Below are positions 25,552-34,291 of a stretch of DNA of 64,000 bases, one piece after another. Under the pieces are notes generated by a model. That model ran no database searches. It saw only the letters and a program-made list of their open reading frames with translations, and had not been told where the DNA came from. Origin of the DNA: Pseudomonadota bacterium (GTDB taxonomy: Bacteria; Myxococcota_A; Polyangia; Polyangiales; Polyangiaceae); assembly GCA_023418705.1 (NCBI GenBank), contig JAEZYZ010000110.1:1-64000 (forward strand). The letters are read 5' to 3'. Position numbers and translations under genes: made by a program. The stretch's first letter is position 1, and each line of letters begins with the position of its first letter.

Positions 25552-26856
25552 TCAGCGGGAAGCGTCGTAGCTTCGAAGCAAGGCGTCCGCCATTTTCTGG
25601 CCGACGTGCTCGTAGCCCTCACGGGTCAGGTGGATGCCGTCGGGTCTGGCCATCGGCGGTGAGGCTTCCATCCAACGCAAGATGCTGCCCTCGCCCCCCA
25701 TGGCCTGCGCCACGCTGAAGAACGCGCAGCCGAGCTCTGCCGCGACGCGCGCCTGGACCGCGTCGATCTCTCGAACACGGGGGTGGCTCATCGACGACTT
25801 GGCCAGGTCGGTGGGCCCCGCCAGCAAGCACTCGGCGTCGGGCACCGCCTGCCGCAGCCGACCCAATAGCTCTCGGTAGTGTTGGGCGTAGCGGTCGGGC
25901 GGCGCGTCATCGACCACCTCGTTGGTGCCGTACGCGAGGATCAGAAGCTCGGGCCGCCGCGCCGCCACCTCTGCCACGAAGGTCGCCTCGTCCCAGGCGA
26001 GCGGCGTCCGCGCCCGAGCGCCGTTGATGCCGCAGACGTCGAACACCACCCCGGGCGCGTTCGCCTCGATGACGACCCCGAAGAGCTCGGGGCGGCCGGC
26101 GCTCTCACCGAGCTCGAAGGTCGCTGTCGGGCCGCTCTGAAACCCGAGCCGCTCGACCGCGCCGCTTGGGCTCGGCGCTGCCGGGACCGCGACCGGCGAA
26201 CCATCGATCTGCACCCGAAACCCCGAGCTCGGCGCCGGCCGGCGATAGATGAGCTCCCAGCGGGCGGCCTCCGGCACCGCCCCCTGCCGCAGGCGCACCG
26301 TCGCCTTGGCGGCACCGTCGCCCGGCACGCTGCGGGTGCCGCACAGACCGAACACGCCGTCGCCCTGGGGCAACGGAGAGGACGGCGCCTTCGGCTCTCG
26401 CTTCCAGCTGCCGGTCGCCTCGAGGGTCGTGCCGGCGCGGTACGCGCTCCGCTGACCGACCGGCACGAAGCCCGGGCCGCCGTTGCCGAAGCGCGCTTTG
26501 AGCGCCCGAGCCACCGTGGCCGGCCAAAAATCGCCGGCCGTGTGCGAGTCGCCGAGCCAGAGCACGCGCACGCTCTCGGCGCGGCGCTGCTCCTCCAGGT
26601 CGCGCAGCGCGGCGTAGAAGCCATCGAGCTCGGGGAGCGGTCCCGGCGTGCGCGCGCGTGCGGCCGCCGCCTCAGCGGGCGCCTCCGCCCTTTTGGCGGG
26701 GCTCGCGGAAGCGGGCGGCGTCACCGCGCCGCTCGGCACCGGCGCGGCCGGTGACGGCCGGAGCTCGCCTTCGGAGGCGCACGTCACCGCGACGCCAGCA
26801 CACAGGGCCGCCACACCGATCTCGAGCGCGAGGTCGCTGCGCCGCGGGGAGCTCAC
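25552..26856 (-). CDS. SGNH/GDSL hydrolase-like lipoprotein or anchored protein (second copy)
   Basis: The 434-residue protein has an N-terminal hydrophobic segment (EIGVAALCAGVAVTCASEG), possibly a lipoprotein signal with AVTC, an Ala/Pro-rich linker and an SGNH domain with block I LWLGDSHTAGD, block III LAYGTNEVVDD and block V DGIHLTREGYEHVG. An inserted beta-rich region separates blocks I and III, as in the copy at 22386-23906. The two proteins share layout and short segments (AALRDLEEQ/ALARTAQKK before block I, FFSVAQAMGGEGS versus YFDTYEAMGGKGS) and are clearly paralogous. Its GTG overlaps the stop of the SDR gene (GTGA), so the two are translated together. It probably removes an acyl group from a surface glycan. 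Confidence 0.83.
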   Translation of the reverse strand: MSSPRRSDLALEIGVAALCAGVAVTCASEGELRPSPAAPVPSGAVTPPASASPAKRAEAPAEAAAARARTPGPLPELDGFYAALRDLEEQRRAESVRVLWLGDSHTAGDFWPATVARALKARFGNGGPGFVPVGQRSAYRAGTTLEATGSWKREPKAPSSPLPQGDGVFGLCGTRSVPGDGAAKATVRLRQGAVPEAARWELIYRRPAPSSGFRVQIDGSPVAVPAAPSPSGAVERLGFQSGPTATFELGESAGRPELFGVVIEANAPGVVFDVCGINGARARTPLAWDEATFVAEVAARRPELLILAYGTNEVVDDAPPDRYAQHYRELLGRLRQAVPDAECLLAGPTDLAKSSMSHPRVREIDAVQARVAAELGCAFFSVAQAMGGEGSILRWMEASPPMARPDGIHLTREGYEHVGQKMADALLRSYDASR

Positions 26857-27950
26857 ACCGGCACCCCGTCCTCTCCCGCCCGCAGGCGCCCCTCGGCGAG
26901 GCGCGCCTTGGCGTATGCCACCAGACGGTCAACGTAGCTCTCGAACCGAGGGCAGCTCGAGCCCAAATCCGCGAGCAGCGCCCGAGCGATCCGGGAATCG
27001 TAGAAGACCGGGCTCGCGATCTGATCGAACAGCGCTCGGGGGCTCTTCGACAGCAGGTGAATGCCAGGGGTCTTCATCAACGCACGCGCCACCCCCGTCG
27101 GATTGACGCCGCTGCCGATGCGTTTGCCGCCGCTTTGGGCGACCAACTCGAACACCTGGCGCACGGTGAGCCGCTCGGAGCCGTTCAGGTGGAAGGTCTT
27201 GCCGCGCGCCTCCGGTTTTCGCCAGACGTGGTGCATCGCCGACACTGCGTAGTCGACCGGAATCATGTGCATCGGGGACCCCGCGCGGTCCGGCAGCGGA
27301 ATACGGAAATCGGGCGGTGCGGCCACGACCGCCAATATGAACCAATACGGCCCTTCGAAGCGGTCGATTTCTCCTGAGACCGAGTCACCGACGATCTGGG
27401 TGGGGCGCGCGACCGAGATCGGCAGGCGGTCCATGGACCGCCTGGCCATTGCCTCCGCCAGCGCCAGGGTTTCCTCCGCCGGCGACCGGAAGCGCTGGCC
27501 CTGCTTGAGGTCCGCTTCGTACACGACGCCGGTGCGGTCGCCGCTGACCAGCGCGCTCGAGCACACGCCAATGCCGCGCAGCTGCGAGCACGATCGCCCG
27601 AGCTCCAGCACCTCCCGCACGCCCGCGATGTTGACCCTTTCGGCCGCCGCACGACCCGCCGTGGGACTGAGCTCCTGGGCGAGGTGATAGATCCACCGCA
27701 CCCGATCGGCCAGCGCGCGGTACTCCGCGCCGGAGAGACCCAGGTCGAGCGCTCCGACGTCGCCGATCATCCATCGAACTCTGCCGGTCGTCGCCCAAGC
27801 CTTCAACCGGGCGTCGTCCTCGAGGCTGGGCGGAACCAACACCTCGATCGAAGGCGCCCCCACCGCCAGCAGGTGCTCGACCATCCTCCTGGCGAGCAGC
27901 CCAGGGTAGCCGGTGATCAGCAGGTGCTCGACACCGCTCGAGTCTGACAC
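26853..27950 (-). CDS. Extended SDR-family NAD(P)-binding protein with degenerate active site
   Basis: A 365-residue Rossmann-fold protein with the nucleotide motif LLITGYPGLLARRMVEHLL (TGxxGxxxxR), the strand RVRWMIGDVGALDLGLS, IYHLAQELSP and the extended-SDR segment ARPTQIVGDSVSGEIDRFEG. This last part resembles the fatty acyl-CoA reductase/thioester reductase group. The usual catalytic YxxxK just before it is not visible: the expected position reads AEETLALAE, with no Tyr or Lys. It may therefore bind a nucleotide without being an oxidoreductase, or use other residues. It starts 5 bases after the ssb stop and is coupled to the SGNH gene downstream. Confidence 0.8.
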   Translation of the reverse strand: MSDSSGVEHLLITGYPGLLARRMVEHLLAVGAPSIEVLVPPSLEDDARLKAWATTGRVRWMIGDVGALDLGLSGAEYRALADRVRWIYHLAQELSPTAGRAAAERVNIAGVREVLELGRSCSQLRGIGVCSSALVSGDRTGVVYEADLKQGQRFRSPAEETLALAEAMARRSMDRLPISVARPTQIVGDSVSGEIDRFEGPYWFILAVVAAPPDFRIPLPDRAGSPMHMIPVDYAVSAMHHVWRKPEARGKTFHLNGSERLTVRQVFELVAQSGGKRIGSGVNPTGVARALMKTPGIHLLSKSPRALFDQIASPVFYDSRIARALLADLGSSCPRFESYVDRLVAYAKARLAEGRLRAGEDGVPV

Positions 27951-27955
27951 GGAGC

Positions 27956-28423
27956 TCAGAAGGGAATTTCGTCGTCGTCGCTGCCGCCGCCGCCGCCGAA
28001 GTCGTCCCCGCCGTAGCCCCGCGACGGCGCCCCAGCGACGTCATCGGGCGGACCGCCGTAGTCATCCCCACGGGGCGCGCCGCGACCGCCGCCGCTGCCG
28101 CCGAGGATGATGTTGTTCGCGACGATCTCCGTCCGATAGCGCTTGTTGCCGTCCTTGTCTTCGTAGCTGCTCGTCCGCAGCCCGCCCTCCACGAACAGCC
28201 GCGAGCCCTTGCTCAGGATCTTGTGCAAGGCCTCGGCCCGTTTGCCCCAAACCACGACGCTATGCCACTCCGTCCGCTCTTGCCGGACGCGATTGCGATC
28301 CAGGTAGGTTTCGGAGGTGGCCAGGCGCAGCTTCAGAACGGCCTGGCCGCTGTTGGTCATCCTGAGCTCCGGGTCGGCGCCGAGATTGCCGAGCAGCATC
28401 ACGCGATTCAGTCCCTCTGCCAT
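27956..28423 (-). CDS. ssb: Single-stranded DNA-binding protein
   Basis: The 155-residue protein opens with the SSB OB-fold pattern LNRVMLLGNLGADPELR, followed by RLATSETYLDR, TEWHSVVVWGKRAEAL and GSRLFVEGGLRTSSYEDKDG. A Gly/Asp-rich linker leads to the acidic tip DDDEIPF, which binds partner proteins in replication and repair. AGAGG precedes the ATG by 4 bases. It covers single-stranded DNA during replication. Neighbouring genes on the same strand are an SDR and an SGNH hydrolase, an unusual combination for ssb. Confidence 0.97.
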   Translation of the reverse strand: MAEGLNRVMLLGNLGADPELRMTNSGQAVLKLRLATSETYLDRNRVRQERTEWHSVVVWGKRAEALHKILSKGSRLFVEGGLRTSSYEDKDGNKRYRTEIVANNIILGGSGGGRGAPRGDDYGGPPDDVAGAPSRGYGGDDFGGGGGSDDDEIPF

Positions 28424-28512
28424 CTTGCCTCTTTTTTCGAGTAATCGTCCCGGGGTCTCCGCCGTTGCTCACTTCAGTGCGCGTCGAGCGCCTTCGCTGT
28501 CACCGCCCGACG

Positions 28513-28528
28513 CCGAGCGGCCGCTCGG
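28513..28528. repeat. 16-bp perfect palindrome between merR and ssb
   Basis: CCGAGCGGCCGCTCGG is fully self-complementary and sits 90 bases upstream of ssb and 91 bases beyond the stop of the MerR-type gene. It is flanked by a run of seven G on the plus strand. It may serve as a transcription stop for ihfA-merR or an operator for ssb. Confidence 0.5.
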
Positions 28529-28618
28529 GGGGGTTTGGCCGTTCGGCGACGCGGCGTCAAGCCGAGCTCGGTCATTGACTGTCGGTGGGCGGTTCGCTCG
28601 GGCGCAGCGCGGGCAGGC

Positions 28619-29017
28619 CTATCGCGTCCCCGAAGACGGCCGGCCCGGCGCTGGGACTTGACCGCCCAGCTCTTGGAGCGCCGAAACCACTTCGGCGCGC
28701 AGATCCTGCAGGGTCTGCCGGAGCTTCGGCGCCGCAGGCTCGACGGCGACCGGCGGCTCCGACGCGACGACGGCCTCGCGCAAGCGCTTTCGAGCGCCCG
28801 CGATGGTGAAGCCTTCCGTATAGAGGAGCTCCTTGACGCGCAGCAGCTTCTCCACGTCCCGGCGCGAGTAGATGCGCTGCCCCTTGCGCGACTTCTGTGG
28901 TCGGATCGTGCGAAACTCGGTCTCCCAGTACCGCAGCACATGCGGTTCGACCCCTACGATCTCGGCCACTTCGCCGATGCGGTAGTAGAGCTTTACGGGC
29001 GCCTCACGCTCGACCAC
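28619..29017 (-). CDS. MerR-family transcriptional regulator
   Basis: This 132-residue protein has an N-terminal winged helix: [25 protein letters not shown] followed by [28 protein letters not shown], the MerR helix-turn-helix and wing. The following region is a short, weakly helical Pro/Ala-rich tail with no metal-binding cysteines, so it is not a classical metal sensor. A small MerR protein downstream of ihfA is a conserved deltaproteobacterial arrangement. The GTG at 29017 is 9 bases after the ihfA stop, so it is co-transcribed with ihfA. Targets are unknown. Confidence 0.9.
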   Translation of the reverse strand: MVEREAPVKLYYRIGEVAEIVGVEPHVLRYWETEFRTIRPQKSRKGQRIYSRRDVEKLLRVKELLYTEGFTIAGARKRLREAVVASEPPVAVEPAAPKLRQTLQDLRAEVVSALQELGGQVPAPGRPSSGTR

Positions 29018-29026
29018 GACCGCGCA

Positions 29027-29389
29027 CTACTCCCCGGCCACTGGCGTCGAACCACCAGCGACCGCTGCGACCTGCGGGGCCGCCGACGATGCCAGCTGAG
29101 CTTCGGCGGGGTTCTCGTTGAGCGCCTGCTTCAGCAGCTGACTGGCTTTGAAGTTGAGGACCCGCCGCTCGGTGATCACGATCGGTTCCCCGGTCTGGGG
29201 GTTTCTGCCCTGACGCTGCCGCTTGTCCCGCAGCACGAAGTTGCCAAACCCGGAGATCTTGATCTTTTCCCCGCGACCGAGGGTCTCTTTCATCGTCTCG
29301 AAGACCAGGTCGACCAGATCGGCGCTCTCCTTCTTGGAGAACCCGCCCAATCGCGTGTACACGGCCTGAACGATCTCGGCTTTGGTCAT
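29027..29389 (-). CDS. ihfA: Integration host factor subunit alpha
   Basis: The 120-residue protein is a DNABII member: MTKAEIVQAVYTRLGGFSKK, VFETMKETLGRGEKIKISGFGNFVLRDK and the arm sequence RQGRNPQTGEPIVITERRVLNFKAS with the intercalating Pro in NPQTGE. It bends DNA as a heterodimer with IhfB. The ATG at 29389 matches the family start; an in-frame ATG at 29401 would add four residues. The tail (SSAAPQVAAVAGGSTPVAGE) is about 20 residues longer than in enterobacteria and is Ala/Ser-rich. It is co-transcribed with the merR-type gene. Confidence 0.95.
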   Translation of the reverse strand: MTKAEIVQAVYTRLGGFSKKESADLVDLVFETMKETLGRGEKIKISGFGNFVLRDKRQRQGRNPQTGEPIVITERRVLNFKASQLLKQALNENPAEAQLASSAAPQVAAVAGGSTPVAGE

Positions 29390-29733
29390 CAAAACCCCCA
29401 TCCGGCTGAATTCGGACGTGCCCGTGGATGCATCCAATCCCCTGCGGGGCCCAGTAAGGGCTTCATGAAGTTCCCCGATGGTACCGGCCGGACCGCGAAA
29501 AATCCATGGTTTTGATGGGGTTTCAGATTCGGCCGCGCGCGGAAAAATTAGGGCCAAGGGGGTCTCACGCCGGGTCCAAGCAGCGCGGACCTCACGCGAA
29601 CCCCAAGCTCGTCCGGCGCCCTGACGTCCCGAATGCGTAGGGACTCCCGGCCTGGCGCGACGCTCGCTACTCTAGACGGATTCCAGTTTCACTGTGGCAG
29701 GGAGTCCCCGCCAGCGACGAGACAGCCCGTTCG
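29390..29733. other. Intergenic stretch upstream of ihfA, with a long-spaced inverted repeat
   Basis: No gene is seen in these 344 bases between the glycosyltransferase stop and ihfA. The part next to ihfA is relatively A/T-rich (ccatggttttgatggggt, gaaaaattag) and probably holds the ihfA promoter, but I cannot place hexamers reliably. Nine-base arms GGGACTCCC (29640-29648) and GGGAGTCCC (29700-29708) flank a 51-base segment close to the glycosyltransferase 3' end and may fold in its mRNA. Confidence 0.55.
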
Positions 29734-31251
29734 TCACGCCGCGCGGGCGACGCTCGACGCATCGACTGGATCGGAACCGAGCGCCTGCTGCCCGGCGGGG
29801 ATGACCGCGGCGGAGCCGCGACCAAACTGCTCCAGGATCACAGCGCTCGCGACGTAGCCGTACCCCACCATGAACAGCAGCGCGAACGGGGTCGCGAACC
29901 AGTGGCCCGTCTGCACCGAAGCCACCACGCTGGCGGCGCTCAGCAGCGTCAGGCCAAGCTCGAGGCGCGGCAGATCGGCCGCTTGCCGGTAGCGACCGGC
30001 GGCGGCTCCCCGCTTGGGCGTCCGCACGAACTCACCCGCCATCGAGCGCAGCCCTTCGACCACCGCGCGCGTGAGGTGCGGTGCCAACCCGGCGCCGAGC
30101 GCGATCAGGGCCGGCAGCTTGCGGAGCGCAGACCAGGCAGAGCGGCCCTGGGCCACCTCCGCCATCGTGTAGAAGCTCGCGAGCGAGCCGGTCGCGCCGA
30201 CACACAGCGGCAGGTCGATGAGCAGCATCGTGCGCACGTCCGTCGCCGGCATGAGGATCAGCGCCGGCAGCAAAAGGACGCTGAGCAGCATCATGAGCGG
30301 ATAGGCAAAGTGCGGCAAAAGGTGAAAGCATGCCTCGAGCCGCTGCCTGCGCGTGAGCGGCGCCGAGAGCACGCGCCCAAGCAGCTTGCGCGCCGTCTGG
30401 ACGGTCCCTTTCGCCCAGCGGTACTGCTGCGCGCGGAATGCGGACATGCCCTCCGGCAGCTCCGCCGGGGTGATGACGTCGGGCCGATAGACGAACCGCC
30501 AGCCCGCCAGCTGAGCGCGGTAGGAGAGGTCCAAATCCTCGGTCAGCGTGTCGTGCTGCCAGCCGCCGGCAGCGTCGATCGCCGCGCGCCGCCAAACCCC
30601 TCCCGTCCCGGAGAAGTTGAACATGCAACCCGCGCCGAAGCGTGCGCGGTTCTCGACCAGGTGATGGCCGTCGAGCATCAGCGCCTGGACGCTGGTGAGC
30701 AGGCTGTGCTCGCGGTTCATGTGGCCCCAGCGGGTCTGCACCATGCCCACCCGCGGATCCTGGAAGTGCCCGACCAGGTCGCGCAGGAAGGTTGGTTGCG
30801 GCACGAAGTCGGCGTCGAAGATGGCGATGAGCTCGCCCTTGGCGAGCCCGAGCCCGTAGTCGAGCGCGCCAGCCTTGTACCCGTGCCGGTTCGGGCGGCG
30901 CACGTACTTGATGTCCACGCCGTTGGCGCGCAGCGCCGATACCGTGGCCTCGGCGATCGTCCGGGTCTCATCGGTCGAGTCGTCGAGCACCTGGATCTCG
31001 AGCTTGTCGCTCGGGTAGTCGAGCCCGGCGGTCGCCAGCAAGAGCCGCTCGACGACCGTGGCCTCGTTGTAGAGCGGGAGCTGGACGGTCACCATGGGCA
31101 GCTGGCCGTCCCCGACGGGCACGCTGCGCGCCGCCCGCTCGAGCTGACGCCGGTGCCGCACACAAAGGAGCACAAGGTGGGCTCGGTGCAGACCGTACGC
31201 GCAGAGCAGGAGCAGGACCGTGAAGTACAGCGCAACTAGCGGGATTTCCAT
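29734..31251 (-). CDS. Processive family 2 glycosyltransferase, cellulose-synthase-like
   Basis: The 505-residue protein has an N-terminal hydrophobic helix (PLVALYFTVLLLLCAYGLH), a cytoplasmic GT-A domain with the D,D,D,QxxRW set (QVLDDSTDET, IFDADFVPQ, TLTEDLDLSYR, QQYRWAKG) and several C-terminal helices (LMMLLSVLLLPALILMPAT, PFALLFMVGYGYVASAVIL). This fits processive polymerases such as cellulose, mannan or glucan synthases (CslA-like). PilZ is absent, so no c-di-GMP control is evident. It would make an extracellular or periplasmic polysaccharide from a nucleotide sugar. No accessory synthesis genes are adjacent. The ATG at 31251 starts just before the first helix. Confidence 0.9.
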   Translation of the reverse strand: MEIPLVALYFTVLLLLCAYGLHRAHLVLLCVRHRRQLERAARSVPVGDGQLPMVTVQLPLYNEATVVERLLLATAGLDYPSDKLEIQVLDDSTDETRTIAEATVSALRANGVDIKYVRRPNRHGYKAGALDYGLGLAKGELIAIFDADFVPQPTFLRDLVGHFQDPRVGMVQTRWGHMNREHSLLTSVQALMLDGHHLVENRARFGAGCMFNFSGTGGVWRRAAIDAAGGWQHDTLTEDLDLSYRAQLAGWRFVYRPDVITPAELPEGMSAFRAQQYRWAKGTVQTARKLLGRVLSAPLTRRQRLEACFHLLPHFAYPLMMLLSVLLLPALILMPATDVRTMLLIDLPLCVGATGSLASFYTMAEVAQGRSAWSALRKLPALIALGAGLAPHLTRAVVEGLRSMAGEFVRTPKRGAAAGRYRQAADLPRLELGLTLLSAASVVASVQTGHWFATPFALLFMVGYGYVASAVILEQFGRGSAAVIPAGQQALGSDPVDASSVARAA

Positions 31252-31419
31252 GAGGACTATCGCCGAGTAACACCGCCTCTCCGACCAATTGTCATCGAGA
31301 TGTAATTTGTTGCACGACCTTGTCGGACGAGCCTTTTGACCGTCATTTCGCGGCCTTATGCAGGCCTCAGCGGACGAGTCGGCGCCCGGCGGTGGATGCT
31401 GTGCGGCCAATAGGCCGCA

Positions 31420-32760
31420 TCAAGGCTTGTCGCCGCCGAGCAGGAAGTCGCCGCCCAGCCCCAGGACGAACAGGGAGTGGCTGCTTGGGTTCTCGATCTC
31501 GCCGTCGAGCCCGAGCGGCGGGAAGACGTCACCGTCGCCGCAGCCCTGATCGCGCGACAGGTCCGTGAACTGGCCGAAGGTCGCGTGCAAGGAGACCACG
31601 AGCTGCAGCCAGTCGGCGACGGGCCAGACGCCGCCGCCGCCGATCCGCAGCGCCGTGCCGCTGTAGGCTGCGGTCTCGGTGCAGCTGGTGTCCTCGGCAA
31701 GGAACTCGCGCTCCGCCTTGAGCACGAGCCGGTGCAAGAACAAAAAGTCTATCTCGCCGTAGCCTCCGAGTTTGCCGCGCTCGGTGCCGATCATCATGCC
31801 GATGCCGGCGTTCTGCAGGGAGCCGGTCCTCGTGCGGCGCTCGTTGGTCATCCTGGGCGGGAACGCGTCGGTCGGCACTTGGTGCGCGTAACCCTCCGCA
31901 AAGAGCACCCCCGTGAAGTACTTCGCGAAGCGCAGGCCCCCGTGAAGCTCCAGACCGCCGGCGCGTCCGACCTGATCCATGCCGACGGCCTCGGTGAGAT
32001 CGCCCGCCGGAACCAGCCCCGCGAGGCGCAGGCCCAGCATGAACCCGATGAAGCTCGGCTCGCTCGGCGGCAAGGAGGCCGCTGGTTGCTCCGTGCCAGC
32101 GTCGCTGGTCTTTTTGGGCCCTTGGGGGGCTTGGGCGTCGGGATCGGCGGCGAGGGCCAACGTCACCGCTTGCGTCTCCCCCGGTTCGAGGGTCACTAGC
32201 TGCTCGACGGCGACGTACCCCGGCGCCGCGACGCGCACTCGGTGCTCACCAGGATTTTCCGGCCGCCGCACGCCGATCACCGCGGCCGGAACGGGTTGCC
32301 CATCGATGGTGAGCTCGAGGTCGGCGACCTCGGCGGGGGTCACCTCGATGCGCAGGGCCGGGATCCGCGGCTCGAGCTCGGCCAGCTCCGCCCTCCCGTC
32401 TTCGACCGCCGTACGGAACGCCTCCGGAGCATCGGCTTCCAGCTGGACTCGCAACAGACGCCGGTAGGTCTCGGAGGCTTCGACCAGCTTGCCCAGCTCT
32501 CGCTGCGCGCGGGCGATGTACAGCAGGTGCACCGGAGCGTCGTACAGGGCCTGAGCGCGCTGCAGCCGGTCGAGCGCCGCGGCGTGATCACCGCCCTGAA
32601 ACAGCCGGATCCCCTCGGTGGCCAGCTGGCGCGCGGTGGCTTTGTCCGCCGCGGATTGGGCGAGCGCTACGGGCGCCGCCAACCCCACCACGAGCGCCGA
32701 GACGACACCCCACAGGCCCCGGCGCCAGCCAGGGGCGGACGTGCGAGACCTGCCCATCAC
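31420..32760 (-). CDS. Exported protein with TPR, PEGA and barrel-like regions
   Basis: The 446-residue protein has a Sec signal peptide (VVSALVVGLAAPVALAQ), a TPR-type region (residues 40-110: ATEGIRLFQGGDHAAALDRLQ, RAQRELGKLVEASETYRRLL), a PEGA-like domain (about 135-205: LRIEVTPAEVADLELTIDGQ, PGEHRVRVAAPGYVAVEQ) and a Gly/aromatic C-terminus (SFIGFMLGLRLAGLVPAGD to LGLGGDFLLGG) with alternating strands that suggest an outer-membrane or surface barrel. Such combinations are common in myxobacteria. It lies 46 bases downstream of the Ser/Thr kinase gene, so it may be co-expressed and possibly phosphorylated. ATG at 32757 follows GTG 32760; either may be used. Confidence 0.82.
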   Translation of the reverse strand: MMGRSRTSAPGWRRGLWGVVSALVVGLAAPVALAQSAADKATARQLATEGIRLFQGGDHAAALDRLQRAQALYDAPVHLLYIARAQRELGKLVEASETYRRLLRVQLEADAPEAFRTAVEDGRAELAELEPRIPALRIEVTPAEVADLELTIDGQPVPAAVIGVRRPENPGEHRVRVAAPGYVAVEQLVTLEPGETQAVTLALAADPDAQAPQGPKKTSDAGTEQPAASLPPSEPSFIGFMLGLRLAGLVPAGDLTEAVGMDQVGRAGGLELHGGLRFAKYFTGVLFAEGYAHQVPTDAFPPRMTNERRTRTGSLQNAGIGMMIGTERGKLGGYGEIDFLFLHRLVLKAEREFLAEDTSCTETAAYSGTALRIGGGGVWPVADWLQLVVSLHATFGQFTDLSRDQGCGDGDVFPPLGLDGEIENPSSHSLFVLGLGGDFLLGGDKP

Positions 32761-32806
32761 TGCCCTGAGTATCAGGTTTGATGAGTTCTTTGAATGCCCG
32801 TCCTCG

Positions 32807-34291
32807 TCAATATCCGACGTCGATGCCTTGGCGCGCCGGCTTGGGCTCGACCTTCGGCTTCGGTTCCGCAGCGGGCGCGGCCTTCGGCGTGACGGCGGGC
32901 GCCGGCGCGGCCTTCGGGGCCGCGGTCTTCGCGGGGCGCGGGCGCGAAACGAGCTTTTTGGGGGCCGGTGGTGTGCTCGACGCGGCCGGCGCAGGAGGCT
33001 CTTTTTTCGGCTCTGGCTCGGCGGCGGCCGGGGGCTGCTCGACCGGCGGCGGAGCGACGGGCTGCGCCGCGGCGGCTGGCTGCTCCGGCTGCGGCGGCAG
33101 CGGCGCTGCCGTCGGATCCGCCGGGGGCGTCTCCGCGATCTCGTCCGGAGCCGCCACGAAGCGCGCGACCACCACCCCGGCCACCGCCAGCGCCACGATC
33201 GACACGAGCGCCAAGAAGAGCGCCGGGCGGCGCGAGCGCCGGAGCTCCGCCGGCGTTTGGGTGGTCGGCGACACCGTTCCGGCCGACAAGCTCTCGGCGC
33301 GGACCGCTCCCGCGCTGAGCGGCGGCGTCACCGACGGCGCGGTCACCCCCGGGTTCTGGGCCATCACCATCATGGGAGGCGCAGGCAAGCCATCGATCGA
33401 GGATTGACGCGAGCGCGTCGGCACCCCGCAGAGGGCGCAGAGCTGCTCGGCCATGTCCAGCGCGCTGGCGAACCGACCCGCCGGCTCCCGCTCGAGGGCC
33501 TTCGAGAACCAGGCATCGAAGCCCTGCGGCACCGGAGCCTGCTGCGACGGCACCGGCAGCGGGGCGGTGCAGATCTTCACCAGCAGGTCCCCGACCGATT
33601 CCCCGTCGAACGGCAGCGCTCCAACCAGGCAGCGGTAGGCGATGACGCCGACGGACCAAATGTCGGAGCGGTGATCGACGGACCGCAAGCCGCGCGCTTG
33701 CTCGGGGCTCATGTAATAGGGCGTCCCCAGCACCGAGCCGGTGCGCGTCGACGAAGAGACGCCCAGATTGCCGTCGGTGAACTTGGCGATGCCGAAGTCG
33801 ACGACCTTCACGACGTCGGCGCCGTCGTCGTCGTCACGAACCAGAAAAATGTTCTCGGGCTTGAGGTCGCGGTGAACGATGCCCGCCTCGTGCGCCTTGG
33901 CGAGCGCGCGGCCGAGCTGCAGGACGATGCGCGCCGTCTCCGCGGGCGGCAGCCGCCCCATGCGATCGAGCCGCGCGTCCAGCGGCTCTCCCGCCAAAAA
34001 TTCCATCACGATGTACGGGCGCCCGTCGGCCATCATGCCGTGATCGAACACCTGCACCACGTGTTTGCTGCGGAGCTTGGCGGCGGCGTGCGCTTCGTTC
34101 TCGAAGCGGCTCCGCGCCTCCCGGCTCTCGACGTACTCGGCCTCGATGAACTTGACGGCGACCCGGGTCCCGAGCGTCGTGTGCACCCCTTCCCAGACCG
34201 AGCCCATGCCGCCGCGCCCGAGCAGCCGGGTCAGTCGGTACTTGTCAGCAACCAATTCCTGAGAAAGTGCGGGATCGTCCCCACTCGACAT
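32807..34291 (-). CDS. Ser/Thr protein kinase with Pro/Ala/Lys-rich extracytoplasmic tail
   Basis: The 494-residue protein has a Hanks-type kinase domain (residues 18-285): Gly loop GRGGMGSV, Lys47 in VAVKFIE, catalytic loop IVHRDLKPENIF, VVDFGIAKF, the activation segment GTPYYMSPEQARG and SDIWSVGVIAY. A juxtamembrane region with Ser/Thr/Pro follows, then one transmembrane helix (ALFLALVSIVALAVAGVVV) and a 140-residue Pro/Ala/Lys-rich tail likely in the periplasm. The tail lacks PASTA repeats. The twin-FHA protein at 20.8 kb is a candidate reader. ATG 34291 is chosen because upstream residues are not kinase-like. It diverges from polA. Confidence 0.93.
   Translation of the reverse strand: MSSGDDPALSQELVADKYRLTRLLGRGGMGSVWEGVHTTLGTRVAVKFIEAEYVESREARSRFENEAHAAAKLRSKHVVQVFDHGMMADGRPYIVMEFLAGEPLDARLDRMGRLPPAETARIVLQLGRALAKAHEAGIVHRDLKPENIFLVRDDDDGADVVKVVDFGIAKFTDGNLGVSSSTRTGSVLGTPYYMSPEQARGLRSVDHRSDIWSVGVIAYRCLVGALPFDGESVGDLLVKICTAPLPVPSQQAPVPQGFDAWFSKALEREPAGRFASALDMAEQLCALCGVPTRSRQSSIDGLPAPPMMVMAQNPGVTAPSVTPPLSAGAVRAESLSAGTVSPTTQTPAELRRSRRPALFLALVSIVALAVAGVVVARFVAAPDEIAETPPADPTAAPLPPQPEQPAAAAQPVAPPPVEQPPAAAEPEPKKEPPAPAASSTPPAPKKLVSRPRPAKTAAPKAAPAPAVTPKAAPAAEPKPKVEPKPARQGIDVGY

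Noticed and set aside
28424..28618. Possible tRNA downstream of ihfA-merR
   Set aside because: Such an arrangement occurs in related bacteria, but neither strand here has a T-arm or cloverleaf.
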